NCBI RefSeq assembly: GCF_003130405.1 | Contig: NZ_QEAS01000005.1 | Coordinates: 95,318 to 159,317 of the forward strand | DNA length: 64,000 nucleotides | Source: Pararcticibacter amylolyticus | Lineage (GTDB): Bacteria; Bacteroidota; Bacteroidia; Sphingobacteriales; Sphingobacteriaceae | Reading direction: 5' to 3' | Shown here: positions 45,825-55,100 of the stretch, one piece after another | Position numbering within the stretch: the first letter of the stretch is position 1 | Layout: the number at the start of each line of letters is the position of its first letter | Notes under the pieces: generated by a model | Told to the model about the DNA's origin: nothing | The model's database searches: none | What the model saw: only the letters and a program-made list of their open reading frames with translations | Made by a program: the position numbers and the translations under genes

Positions 45825-46602
45825 ATTCTTTTTTATCTTTTCCCAGTGAACTGATATATTCCTGCGGTGGTACATTGAAATATCTCTGGAAGTTTTTATT
45901 AAAGAGGCTCTGACTGCCGTATCCCACCATTTTTGCAATTTCAAACATTGAGAACTCATTTTGAGCAATGAGCTTTGTAGCCTTTTTGAGCCGCGTCACG
46001 TCTATCAGTTCTTTTGGTGATAACGCAGAAAGAGACTTGATCTTCCGGTAAAAAGTAGGCCGGCTCATATTCATGTGTTCAGCGAGCTGATCAATATTCA
46101 GATTAGGATCTTTGAGGTTTTTGCGGATATAATCATCCAGCTTCTTCAGAAAGGCCTCGTCTGTTTTTGAGTGAGCCATAACGCGGACATCCTCAAAAGG
46201 CGAGCTTGCGAAATGCGCCTTTATCTTTAACCGGTTAGCCAGCAGATTCGCAATCTGTACCAGCAGTAGCTCAGGAGAAAATGGTTTCTGGATATAGAGA
46301 TCGGCACCAACCTCTAATCCTTCAATATGCGACTGGTAAGTGTTTTTTACGGTTAGCAGCACCACAGGGATATGGCAATATTCTACATTCGTTTTAACCA
46401 GCCGGCAAAGCTCGAATCCGTCTATTCCCGGCATCATGATATCTGATATGATGAGGTCAACAACTTCAGTATCCAATATCTTTTGAGCCGCTTCTCCGTT
46501 TTCAGCAAGATACAGTTTATAGGTGTCACCCAAAACCTGAGACAAAAACTCCAGGATATCCTCGTTGTCGTCTACAATCAGAATTCTGTATGTCATGTTC
46601 AT
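45823..46602 (-). CDS. Response regulator with AraC DNA-binding domain (split HTCS, output half)
   Basis: The ATG at 46602 is chosen; a TTG reading at 46617 would add five residues. The start overlaps the kinase stop as ATGA, so the two genes are translationally coupled. The 259-residue protein has a receiver (Asp54 in LIISDIMMPG, Lys in IQKPFSPE), then an AraC helix-turn-helix (about 150-250, LNIDQLAEHMNMSRPTFYRK and the second helix pair SMFEIAKMVGYGSQSLF). This is the same receiver-AraC layout that forms the tail of fused hybrid regulators, here as a separate gene. It is the likely binder of the four 59-bp elements around it. Confidence 0.93.
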   Translation of the reverse strand: MNMTYRILIVDDNEDILEFLSQVLGDTYKLYLAENGEAAQKILDTEVVDLIISDIMMPGIDGFELCRLVKTNVEYCHIPVVLLTVKNTYQSHIEGLEVGADLYIQKPFSPELLLVQIANLLANRLKIKAHFASSPFEDVRVMAHSKTDEAFLKKLDDYIRKNLKDPNLNIDQLAEHMNMSRPTFYRKIKSLSALSPKELIDVTRLKKATKLIAQNEFSMFEIAKMVGYGSQSLFNKNFQRYFNVPPQEYISSLGKDKKE

Positions 46603-49600
46603 TTTATCTTTTTCCAATTGCTTAGTTTAAATTCAAATTCCTGATGAACCGGTAAAGTTAATTGGAAAACCACCATATTGGTATCACTTGATATCAATTT
46701 AATCGAACCATTATGTAATTCTGCCAGTGATTTAGCGAGAGGAAGCCCGATCCCGGTTCCAGGTTTGTCTTTGCCGCGTAACCTGAAGAATGGTTCAAAT
46801 ATGCGTTCACTGAATTCTTCAGGTATGCCTTTTCCATCATTGCTGAACAGAATGGTGAATTGATCGTCACCCGCCTGAACCTCATTTAAGCTTACTTTGG
46901 CCGTTGTTGCAGCATATTTAATAGCGTTCGAAATCAGGTTACTGCAGATCTTTATCAGCGCTTCCCTGTCTGTAAAGGCAACTACAGGAGTGGCAGGGAA
47001 CACCGCGTTTAAAGTTATATTGTTTTTTTCGGCTTCCTGTCTGAACGCTTCGATCTGGGTTTTCAGCAGACCGTTAATGTCGGTGTTCACGAAGTTTAAA
47101 CCGAACTGGTTCATTTCGGTTTTCCGGAAGTCAAGCAGCTGGCTGGTCAGTTCTGCCAGACGTTTCGCATTTCGTTCTACCATGCGTAAACTGCCTTTCA
47201 TGCTTTCCTCCGATGTTTTAGCTGCCATGAGCTGGACCGGTCCCAGGATCAACGTGATAGGCGTTTGTATCTCGTGCGCGATGTTGGTAAAAAACTCAAT
47301 CTTGGCCTGGTATATCTCTTTCTCTTTTTCGTGTTCAAATAGTTTCAGCTTATTCAGGTTTTTACGTTCAATATAACGATGGTAGTAACGCACAGACCAG
47401 AACAGGCAGAATCCCAATATAAGTAAGTAGAAGAAGTAAGCTGCATTGGTTTCCCAGAAAGGGGGAAGGATCTTAATGAAAAGACGGCGTTCCTGACCAG
47501 TCCAACTCCCTACATTACTCTTTGCCCTCACGATAAAAGTATAGTTTCCCGCTGATAGATCCGTAAAGTAAGCTTTACGGTTCCTGCTGAGATACGTACG
47601 GTTTTTATCAAGTCCCTGCATTAAAAATTCATACCGGGTAACTTCAGGAGATGAATAGTTCAGCGCAGCAAATTCAATACTGAAATTATTCTGATCGTAG
47701 GGAAGAACGATGGTATCGGTATACAGGATAGATTTGTTAAGCGGACTATCTTCTGTGTTGGGAACCACCTCTTTATTGTTGATCTGAAACCCCGTGATAT
47801 ACGTGGGCGGTCCTTGTTCTTTCCGTTCAAAATCTTTCGGATTAAAAGCGATCATCCCCTTTACCGACCCGAAATACATTTTGCCGTTGTTGTCTTTATA
47901 TGCAGAATTGAAATTGAACTGATCGGTGATCAATCCATTGGATTTCGTATAAACTTTAAAAGTTTCCGTGCGAAGGTCCATACAGATCAGACCTTTGAGC
48001 GAACTGATCCAGAGATGTTTGGAATCATCTTCCAGCATCCGGAATAATATGTTGGTGGGCAGACCTGTTTCGGTATTGAATTTTTTTATTGTTTTCCTGT
48101 CAGGACTTAACCTGATCAGTCCTCCTCCCTCGGTTGTAAACCACATAGCATGATCGCTGTCTTCCAGGATACCATATACGGCAAATTCATTTATGATCTT
48201 ATTATTGACAGTATCTCCGAAGCGAATGTTCCCATGAGCGCCTGTTTTGGGATTATAGTAGAATGCACCACGGACCACACTTCCGGCCCAGATGTTTCCC
48301 TTGCTGTCTTCTTTGATGTCAAAGACATAAGAATTGAGAGGTATTTCAGGAATGCGGGTAAACGTTTTACTTTTTCTGTTGTAAGAAAACAGGCCTGACC
48401 TGTTATAGGCTGTGCCGATAAGTAAGGTACTGTCTCTGGTGAGATAAATGGAGAGAACAAAGTCACTTGCTTTGTCGTCTTTTTCACCGATAAGCCTGAA
48501 CCTGTCTGTTACTTGTCCGGTGCGTATATTCATTATTTCCAGTCCCTTAAAGAAGGGGCCAATAAATAGCTGGTCTCCTAATGCGAGTAGTCCATGTATA
48601 TTGGGATAAGATATATCGCCTTTTTTTCCGGTCGATGTATAGTTCGTGAATTTTCCTGTTCGGAGGTTAAGCTTATTAAGTCCCGCATCTTCAGTACCGA
48701 TCCATAAATTGCCCCTGTTATCCGGACAAATTTCCCGAACTGCATAGCCGGATATGGAGTTAGTACCCGGTACCGGGTAATATTTCTCGAACCGCGCATT
48801 TTCCTTTGAATAATAATTTAAACCGCCGAAGAAGGTACCGGCCCACATGCCGCCCCGGTTGTCCCTGTATACTGCATAAACGGCATTGTCTGCAATAGAA
48901 TAAGGATCGCTTGCCCGGTTCCTCAAGCTTATACTTGTATTGGTTGCGATATTATAAATGTAGATACCTGATTCGGTAGCTATCCAGTACTCATCTTTGC
49001 CGCCGGCTGTGATATCACGGACATATACATCATTGTTGTCCCGTGAGCGCAACGGGAGTGTCCTGACTTCGCCCGTTTTGATATTATAGCTTTTTAGCCC
49101 CTGTTTAAAACATCCAATCAATACTGTGTTTTCGTCGACCGGAAGGATCTTGCTGATAGAGCGTGAGTTGGCCGGACTGTTCGGATCGCTGATCCGGACC
49201 TTTTTGACTAGTTTAATCTGAGGAGTATAGATGCTGATGACGCCATCATCATCACCAACCCATAGATTTTTCCTGCTGTCAATGGCAATACGCGAGGCGC
49301 GGATCTTCAGATCTTCAACCTTCTTCTCTTTCTGGTTATACCTGTAAACGGTTGCATTTGCCAGGTACCACAAGTTGTTTTCGCTGTCAACCAAAAGACG
49401 GAGGATAAAGGTCTGGAACGCCTTTTCCAGTGGAGTAAAGGTTTCCAGGTAGGGGTTAAACATGAAGAGTCCTTTACCTGTCCCTATCCACAGCATCCCG
49501 TTTTTATCTTCTGCAATAGTGGTTATGACATTGTTGCCGATATTGCCGAATTTGTTCTTTTTGTCTTTAAACGTTTTAAATGTATAGCCATCAAAACGGT

Positions 49601-49784
49601 TTAGCCCGCCCCGCGTACTCACCCATATCAGTCCTTTCTTATCCTGTATAATAGAGGTGACCGAATTGTGGGCCAACCCATCGTCCGCCTGATAATGTTT
49701 GAAATAGTAAGATTGCCCTTTGCAGGTGAGAACTGCAAAAAGGATCATTGCCGGGCAAAGAAAAAGTGAAAAAAGAAACCGCAT
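46599..49784 (-). CDS. Propeller-type sensor histidine kinase (split HTCS, sensor half)
   Basis: The 1061-residue protein has a signal peptide (MRFLFSLFLCPAMILFAVLTC), two Reg_prop beta-propellers (LIWVSTRGGLNRFDGY, MLWIGTGKGLFMF, LWIGTEDAGLNKL), a Y_Y_Y domain (about 690-765), a membrane helix (about 775-795), HisKA with His837, and HATPase_c (NLISNAIKYA, NDGKGIP, GTGIGLPLAKSL). The motif reads HEIQTP instead of HEIRTP or HELRTP. The protein ends right after HATPase with no receiver; that part is in the next gene, overlapping by four bases. It should sense an oligosaccharide in the periplasm and pass phosphate to that regulator. Confidence 0.94.
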   Translation of the reverse strand: MRFLFSLFLCPAMILFAVLTCKGQSYYFKHYQADDGLAHNSVTSIIQDKKGLIWVSTRGGLNRFDGYTFKTFKDKKNKFGNIGNNVITTIAEDKNGMLWIGTGKGLFMFNPYLETFTPLEKAFQTFILRLLVDSENNLWYLANATVYRYNQKEKKVEDLKIRASRIAIDSRKNLWVGDDDGVISIYTPQIKLVKKVRISDPNSPANSRSISKILPVDENTVLIGCFKQGLKSYNIKTGEVRTLPLRSRDNNDVYVRDITAGGKDEYWIATESGIYIYNIATNTSISLRNRASDPYSIADNAVYAVYRDNRGGMWAGTFFGGLNYYSKENARFEKYYPVPGTNSISGYAVREICPDNRGNLWIGTEDAGLNKLNLRTGKFTNYTSTGKKGDISYPNIHGLLALGDQLFIGPFFKGLEIMNIRTGQVTDRFRLIGEKDDKASDFVLSIYLTRDSTLLIGTAYNRSGLFSYNRKSKTFTRIPEIPLNSYVFDIKEDSKGNIWAGSVVRGAFYYNPKTGAHGNIRFGDTVNNKIINEFAVYGILEDSDHAMWFTTEGGGLIRLSPDRKTIKKFNTETGLPTNILFRMLEDDSKHLWISSLKGLICMDLRTETFKVYTKSNGLITDQFNFNSAYKDNNGKMYFGSVKGMIAFNPKDFERKEQGPPTYITGFQINNKEVVPNTEDSPLNKSILYTDTIVLPYDQNNFSIEFAALNYSSPEVTRYEFLMQGLDKNRTYLSRNRKAYFTDLSAGNYTFIVRAKSNVGSWTGQERRLFIKILPPFWETNAAYFFYLLILGFCLFWSVRYYHRYIERKNLNKLKLFEHEKEKEIYQAKIEFFTNIAHEIQTPITLILGPVQLMAAKTSEESMKGSLRMVERNAKRLAELTSQLLDFRKTEMNQFGLNFVNTDINGLLKTQIEAFRQEAEKNNITLNAVFPATPVVAFTDREALIKICSNLISNAIKYAATTAKVSLNEVQAGDDQFTILFSNDGKGIPEEFSERIFEPFFRLRGKDKPGTGIGLPLAKSLAELHNGSIKLISSDTNMVVFQLTLPVHQEFEFKLSNWKKIK

Positions 49785-49908
49785 GAGTTATACGAATATC
49801 AAAGATAAATAAATAGGCCGGTTTGTTGTCGTCCTTTAGCTGCCAGGTATAAATACCCAAAGCATTATAAGTGGCTTATCGTGATTTAGCTGTCCTTTCT
49901 GTAAGATG

Positions 49909-49967
49909 ATTTGAGACGAATCGACAAAAATATGAACAGAATATAAACGCACTATTCCTTTAATTTG
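49909..49967 (+). promoter_or_regulatory. 59-bp regulon element, copy C (upstream of ricin-GH43)
   Basis: Gap-free match to the other three copies, with AATCGACAAA at 49919-49928, TGAACA at 49933-49938 and the end box TTTAATTTG (49959-49967). It is the most diverged copy. The ricin-GH43 start lies 86 bases downstream. It lies in the divergent region between this gene and the split sensor kinase, so the sensor's own promoter could be influenced as well. Confidence 0.75.
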
Positions 49968-50053
49968 ATATGCAATTAACCATATTTATAAACAGTACCG
50001 CAAATCATCGTTTCCTGTAATCCGTATTTTTTGCTGGTACACAAACTTTTCTT

Positions 50054-51622
50054 ATGAAAGAAAGATCTTTTACCGCAATCCTGGCAGCCTTTCTTCTTTT
50101 AACAGCTGCTTGCCAAAAAGAAACGCTAAAAGGTGAAAATGATTCAGGTGATGGGGGGACAAAAAAGAACGGTGCCAAAACAAGTGATGCACCACCATTA
50201 GGCACACTTATAGACGGCGCGGTTTATCGCATCAGGGGAGTGTCATCGTTACCAGGCGGGCCGGTAGTGGAAGTAACCGGTAACTCAACTGCCGAAAATG
50301 CAAAAATCCAGCAATGGGGATGGTTCCCTAACAGCGGACAGAAATGGAAGCTTGTGAAAGTTGACGCTACGTATTACAAACTGATCAATATGACCAGTAA
50401 TAAATGCCTCGAGTCTCCTTCAGCTACCTCGGGTGATATTTTGCAGCAGGCTACCGATGACGGCTCCGACTCGCAGCTCTGGACAATCGCTTATTCCTCC
50501 GGCAGTACAAATCTTTTCTCTCTTACTAACAAAGCTACCGGTATGAAAATGGCGGTAGATCCCGGCGATAGTACCCCCGGCAGGAAAATAAGGCAGCTAT
50601 CCACCATAAGCGGCACTCAGGACTTATTTAATTTTCATAACGTTAACTTTCGGAATCCGCTGATCAATGCAAGCAGGGCAGATCCTTATGTTGCACAGAA
50701 GGACGGTAATTACTATTTCATGTATACCCGTGGCAGTAATTTAGCTATCAGAAAGACCACTTCCATGTCTTTACTGGCCAATGCAACAGATGTAGTAGTA
50801 TTTACACCGCCTTCAGGTACAGATCATTCTTCCAATCTCTGGGCTCCCGAGCTGCATTTCCTTTCAGGCAAGTGGTATATCTATTTTGCTGCAAATGATG
50901 GAAACGGAGATAACCACCGCATGTTCGTACTCGAAAATTCCAATTCAGATCCCACTACCGGTACCTGGACATTCAAGGGTAAAATTACTGACCCGAGTGA
51001 CCAATGGGCAATTGACGGTTCCGTGCTGACCGTTGGCTCATCCAATTACTTCATCTGGTCTGGCTGGGAAAGCGTTGCCTCCAGGTACAAGCAATATATC
51101 TACCTGGCCCCCATGTCGAACCCATGGACTATAAGCGGTCCGAGAGTGAAGATCTCTTCTCCAACCAATACCTGGGAAAAGCATGAACCAAGCTCAATAG
51201 GCGCCGGAGTGAATGAAGGGCCTATTATGCTGCAGAAAGATGCCAGCAGCCCGGTATTTGTAATATTCTCTGCCAGCCGTTATACCAGTGACGATTATTG
51301 CCTGGGTCAGATACAGCTGAAGGCCGGCGGAGATCCAACAGTAGCAGCCGACTGGATAAATAAAAAGCAGGTATTTGTGCGAAACGATGCCAATTCTGTG
51401 TATGGACCCGGTCATAATGGTTTCTTCACCAGTAGTTACACCGATCCCAATGGGGTATCTAAAACTGAAAACTGGTTTATTTACCATGCACGCAGTGCTC
51501 CGAATAACACCGGTTCAAGGACGCCGAGAATGCAAAAGCTGACATGGAACTCAGATGGTTCGCCGAATTTTGGTACAGCTGTGGCAAATGGTGTTGATAT
51601 ACCGATTCCTGTTGGGGAATAA
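50054..51622 (+). CDS. Ricin-type lectin plus GH43 lipoprotein
   Basis: The 522-residue lipoprotein has Cys20 (LLTAAC) followed by an acidic Gly/Asn-rich linker. Next comes a ricin-type beta-trefoil (about 53-195, with YRIRGVSSLPGGPVVEVTG, QQWGWFPNSGQKWKLVKV and a QLWTI repeat). A GH43 propeller follows (about 200-520), with a complete triad of Asp210 in RADPY, Asp321 in IDGSV and Glu388 in NEGP. The NEGP variant occurs in exo-alpha-L-arabinanase-like GH43 enzymes (subfamily not certain). Lipid anchoring suggests it works at the cell surface, with the lectin holding the polysaccharide. It is preceded by copy C of the regulon element. Confidence 0.9.
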   Translation: MKERSFTAILAAFLLLTAACQKETLKGENDSGDGGTKKNGAKTSDAPPLGTLIDGAVYRIRGVSSLPGGPVVEVTGNSTAENAKIQQWGWFPNSGQKWKLVKVDATYYKLINMTSNKCLESPSATSGDILQQATDDGSDSQLWTIAYSSGSTNLFSLTNKATGMKMAVDPGDSTPGRKIRQLSTISGTQDLFNFHNVNFRNPLINASRADPYVAQKDGNYYFMYTRGSNLAIRKTTSMSLLANATDVVVFTPPSGTDHSSNLWAPELHFLSGKWYIYFAANDGNGDNHRMFVLENSNSDPTTGTWTFKGKITDPSDQWAIDGSVLTVGSSNYFIWSGWESVASRYKQYIYLAPMSNPWTISGPRVKISSPTNTWEKHEPSSIGAGVNEGPIMLQKDASSPVFVIFSASRYTSDDYCLGQIQLKAGGDPTVAADWINKKQVFVRNDANSVYGPGHNGFFTSSYTDPNGVSKTENWFIYHARSAPNNTGSRTPRMQKLTWNSDGSPNFGTAVANGVDIPIPVGE

Positions 51623-51647
51623 AGTTTTATCCCTAAAGTAACTTAAT

Positions 51648-51686
51648 AACAAAAGCGGCCTGAAAAAGCTTCAGGGCGCTTTTGTT
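51648..51686 (+). terminator. Terminator hairpin after ricin-GH43
   Basis: A 16-bp stem with one mismatch (51648-51663 with 51671-51686) and seven-base loop lies 25 bases past the stop. The right arm ends in a CTTTTG T-rich stretch, so the hairpin can work as an intrinsic terminator on the plus strand. Confidence 0.75.
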
Positions 51687-51795
51687 GCAAATCATCGGTA
51701 ACAGGAACGAGTTACCTATCACTCATAAGCCTATGATTTTCGTTTCTATAAAGCAGTAAAATCACGACTTCAGATGTCCGAATCAGGCTGTTCAA

Positions 51796-51854
51796 AGTTG
51801 AGATAAATCGACAAAAGGTTGAACAAATTATAAAGTGACCATTCCTTTACTTTG
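51796..51854 (+). promoter_or_regulatory. 59-bp regulon element, copy D (upstream of third SusC)
   Basis: AATCGACAAA (51806-51815) is followed by TTGAACAAAT (51819-51828) and the end box TTTACTTTG (51846-51854), with the same spacing as the other copies. The SusC start is 254 bases downstream, much farther than the 73-86 bases seen for copies A-C, so this transcript would carry a long leader. Confidence 0.78.
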
Positions 51855-52108
51855 GCTCATGGGAGCATGACTGATTATTGAAGGGATGAAATATTAGAAC
51901 TTTTACAGCAAGACCTTTAAAAAATATGCTCATATAAACCCAATAGTAAACTATGTTCGCCCCCCTTTTGCGGTAGTATAAAGGGAGGGGAATGAAAAAA
52001 GGATTTTATGAAACTAAATTTACTTGCCGCATTTATAGCCGACGGATGATTTATCGGCGAATTATTTACACCAATTAAAATCAGAAAATTAACATTTCAT
52101 TTTTTATT
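51855..52108 (+). promoter_or_regulatory. Structured 254-base leader of the third SusC transcript
   Basis: If transcription starts just after copy D, this is the untranslated leader. It holds an inverted repeat (CCCCCCTTT at 51960-51968 against AAAGGGAGGGG at 51980-51990), a GCCGA/TCGGC stem (52038-52042 with 52054-52058), and a small frame encoding MKLNLLAAFIADG (52008-52049). It may be a site of post-transcriptional control, but no known riboswitch is recognised. Confidence 0.35.
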
Positions 52109-55100
52109 ATGATCAAGAACTACTTATTGTATAATAGAATAACAACAGCACGAGGGGTTATTTTATTTATATGTGCGTTCCTGGTGCCATTTCTGGTATT
52201 AGGACAAAACAAAGCTATAAAAGGAACTGTAACGGATGCTAAAACTGGTGAAGCGTTGGTGGGCGTTGCAATAAAGGTTCAAAACAGTTCTTCAGGAGCG
52301 AGTACTGACATGAATGGAACATTCAAACTTCAGGTATCGCCTAACGCTGTCCTTTCCGTGTCTTATGTCGGCTATGAATCGCAAACAATTGCAGTTGGAA
52401 ATAAAACGGATTTCCAGATTAAACTTAACCAAAGCAGTAAAGCACTGGAGGAGGTTGTTGTGGTAGGATATGGAACAATGAAAAAGAAGGACCTCACCGG
52501 TTCTGTTATTCAAATCCGCCCAGACAAGATTGCAAATGAAAATCCGAAAACAGTTCAGGATATCCTGCGTGGTACCCCTGGCTTACAGGTAGGATACGAT
52601 GCTTCTGCGAAGGGAGGTGGTACCATGCAGATCCGCGGTCAGCGTTCGGTTTATGATAAAGGTGGACATAATAATCCGCTGCTTATCCTTGACGGCATGT
52701 TGTTCTACGGAGAGCTTTCCGAAATCAATCCCGATGATATTGAGCAGATAGATGTCTTGAAGGATGCGTCTTCTGCGGCCGTTTATGGATCAAAAGCAGC
52801 GAGTGGTGTGATTATTATTACCACCAAGAAAGGTAAGCAGGGAAAACCGGTGATCAATATGACAATGAATGTAGGTACCACTCAACAAAGTGATTACCGG
52901 AAAAGGTTTGATACAGACTCATATTTGCAGCATCGTCAGGATTGGTTTACAAAGAATACATATGGTGTGAATCCTCAAACTGGTGCTTATGAAGCATACC
53001 AAGCGGGAGTTTACTCCAGCCAACCTGGCTTCTTTATGAGGCCTGACCAACTGCCTTCAACTGTTTCTCTGGATGCATGGAGGGCTTACACATCCAATGA
53101 AGCAGGTGAGTCAGATCAGAGTATCTGGGGAAAGAGGTTGGGATTCAGAGGTAATGCGCTTCAAAACTTCCTTGACGGTAAGACTGTCGACTGGGCTGAT
53201 ATAGCTTATAGAACAGGGCTTAATCAGGACTATAATGCCAGTGTTAGCGGCGCAGGTGAAAAAATAAACTATTATTTATCCATGGGATATTTGAAGAACC
53301 AGGGGGCCGTTATAAGTGATCAGTATCAGGCCGTTCGCTCTAATATGAAAGTGAATGCCAATGTGACTGATTGGCTGGAAATCGGTGCAAATGTAAATTT
53401 TCAAAATAGATCTGATGGTAATGTTGACCTTGATCTGGATTATTTCCTGCGCAATAGTCCGTATGCTGATTACACTGATGCGGCTGGTAACCCAGTTCAA
53501 TTTCCTCTGAGTTCTGAATATAGCCAAAGAGGTTATAATTATAATTTTGATAAACAATATTTGGAACTGGAAAAAGGCTACACGATACTGAACAGTATTT
53601 TTAATGCCAAAGTAAAACTTCCCTTTAATATTGCATACTCTTTCAACGCGACACCTAGGTATGAATTCTTCTACGATCGTTATTTTATGTCGGCGCAACT
53701 ACCAGGCTCCGATCCCGCATCCAGAGGAGCAAACAGGGAACAGGCAAAACGTTTTGACTGGGCGTTTAATAATACTATCAATTGGGACTACACTTTCAAT
53801 AAAAAGCATCACCTGAATCTTACCCTTGTGCAGGAAGCCGAAGAGCGCCGGTTCTGGAAAGATCGTATCGAAGCCCGCAACATAAAACCGTCTGATGCAT
53901 TAGGCTTTCATAACACTAAGAACGGTACAAAAGAAAACAGCACTTTCCTAAGTGAAGATACGCATCAAACAGCAGATGCACTGTTGGCTCGTTTGTTCTA
54001 TTCTTACGACAATCGTTACATGTTGACCACGTCCATCCGTAGAGACGGGTATTCTGCTTTTGGCACCTCAAATCCCTATGCTACATTTCCATCGGTAGCG
54101 TTGGCATGGGCATTTACAAACGAAAAGTTCTTCAAATGGACTGATATTATGAGTACCGGGAAGTTACGTGTTTCCTACGGCGAAAATGGTAACCGCTCGC
54201 TTGAGGATCCATACGTCGCTCTCTCAAACCTTTCTGAAGGTGCTGGCAAAATGCAGGGCTATATTAACTCTTCCGGGCAATTATCTTTATATCGGTACTT
54301 AATGGCTGATAGATTAAAGAATGCATCGTTGCAATGGGAGAAGACAGAGTCCTTAAATTTTGGACTCGATTTTGGATTCCTTAATGACCGCATATCCGGT
54401 AGTTTAGATTACTATGTCATGAAAACACATGATATGATTATGAATCAACGTCTGCTTAAGGCTACAGGATTTGATAACATTACCACCAATTTGGGGCAGG
54501 TTGATAATCATGGAATTGATGTGGCGTTAAATTCTCTCAATATTCGTAAGGATAATTTTCAGTGGTCTACTACTCTTGGATTCTCCTATAATAAGAATGA
54601 AATAAAGCATCTCTATTATCAATATGAGAATATTGTGGATTCCGAAGGTAATGTAACAGGCAGAAGAGAGATGGACGATATAAAGAACGGTTGGTTTATC
54701 GGAAAATCGATTAACACAATTTGGGACTACCGCGTCACTGGAATCTGGCAGGCTAATGAGGTAGAAGAAGCAAAAAGATATGGCCAGGTACCTGGGGATC
54801 CCAAAGTAGCTAATAATTATACAGCAGATGATGTTGTCAATGCCGACGGTTCGGTAACTCCCGTGTACAATGATAAGGATAAAGAATTTCTTGGGCAATC
54901 CACGTCACCTTACCATTGGTCAATACGAAATGAATTTGTCTTTCACAAAAATCTGAGTTTCTCATTCAATATTTACTCCTATATAGGACAGAAAAGGTTG
55001 GCAGGTGCTTACCTCAATAACGATGATGATGGGGGACGTATGACTTATGCTCTGCAAAACGTGCCTGCAAAGGAATACTGGACCCCGGATAATCCAACCA

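Larger units (their letters stand above)
51623..52108. other. Long intergenic region upstream of the third SusC
   Basis: These 486 bases contain the terminator hairpin of the GH43 gene (51648-51686), copy D of the 59-bp element (51796-51854) and a 254-base untranslated leader. The leader shows a C-rich/G-rich inverted repeat near 51960-51990 and a small frame of 13 codons plus stop at 52008-52049. No protein-coding gene of recognisable type is present. Confidence 0.6.

Noticed and set aside
45823-49784. Split regulator as a sequencing frameshift of a fused HTCS
   Set aside because: The ATGA overlap is a natural coupling signal, the kinase ends properly after HATPase, and the receiver starts at its usual first strand; a frameshift remains possible and is listed for checking.
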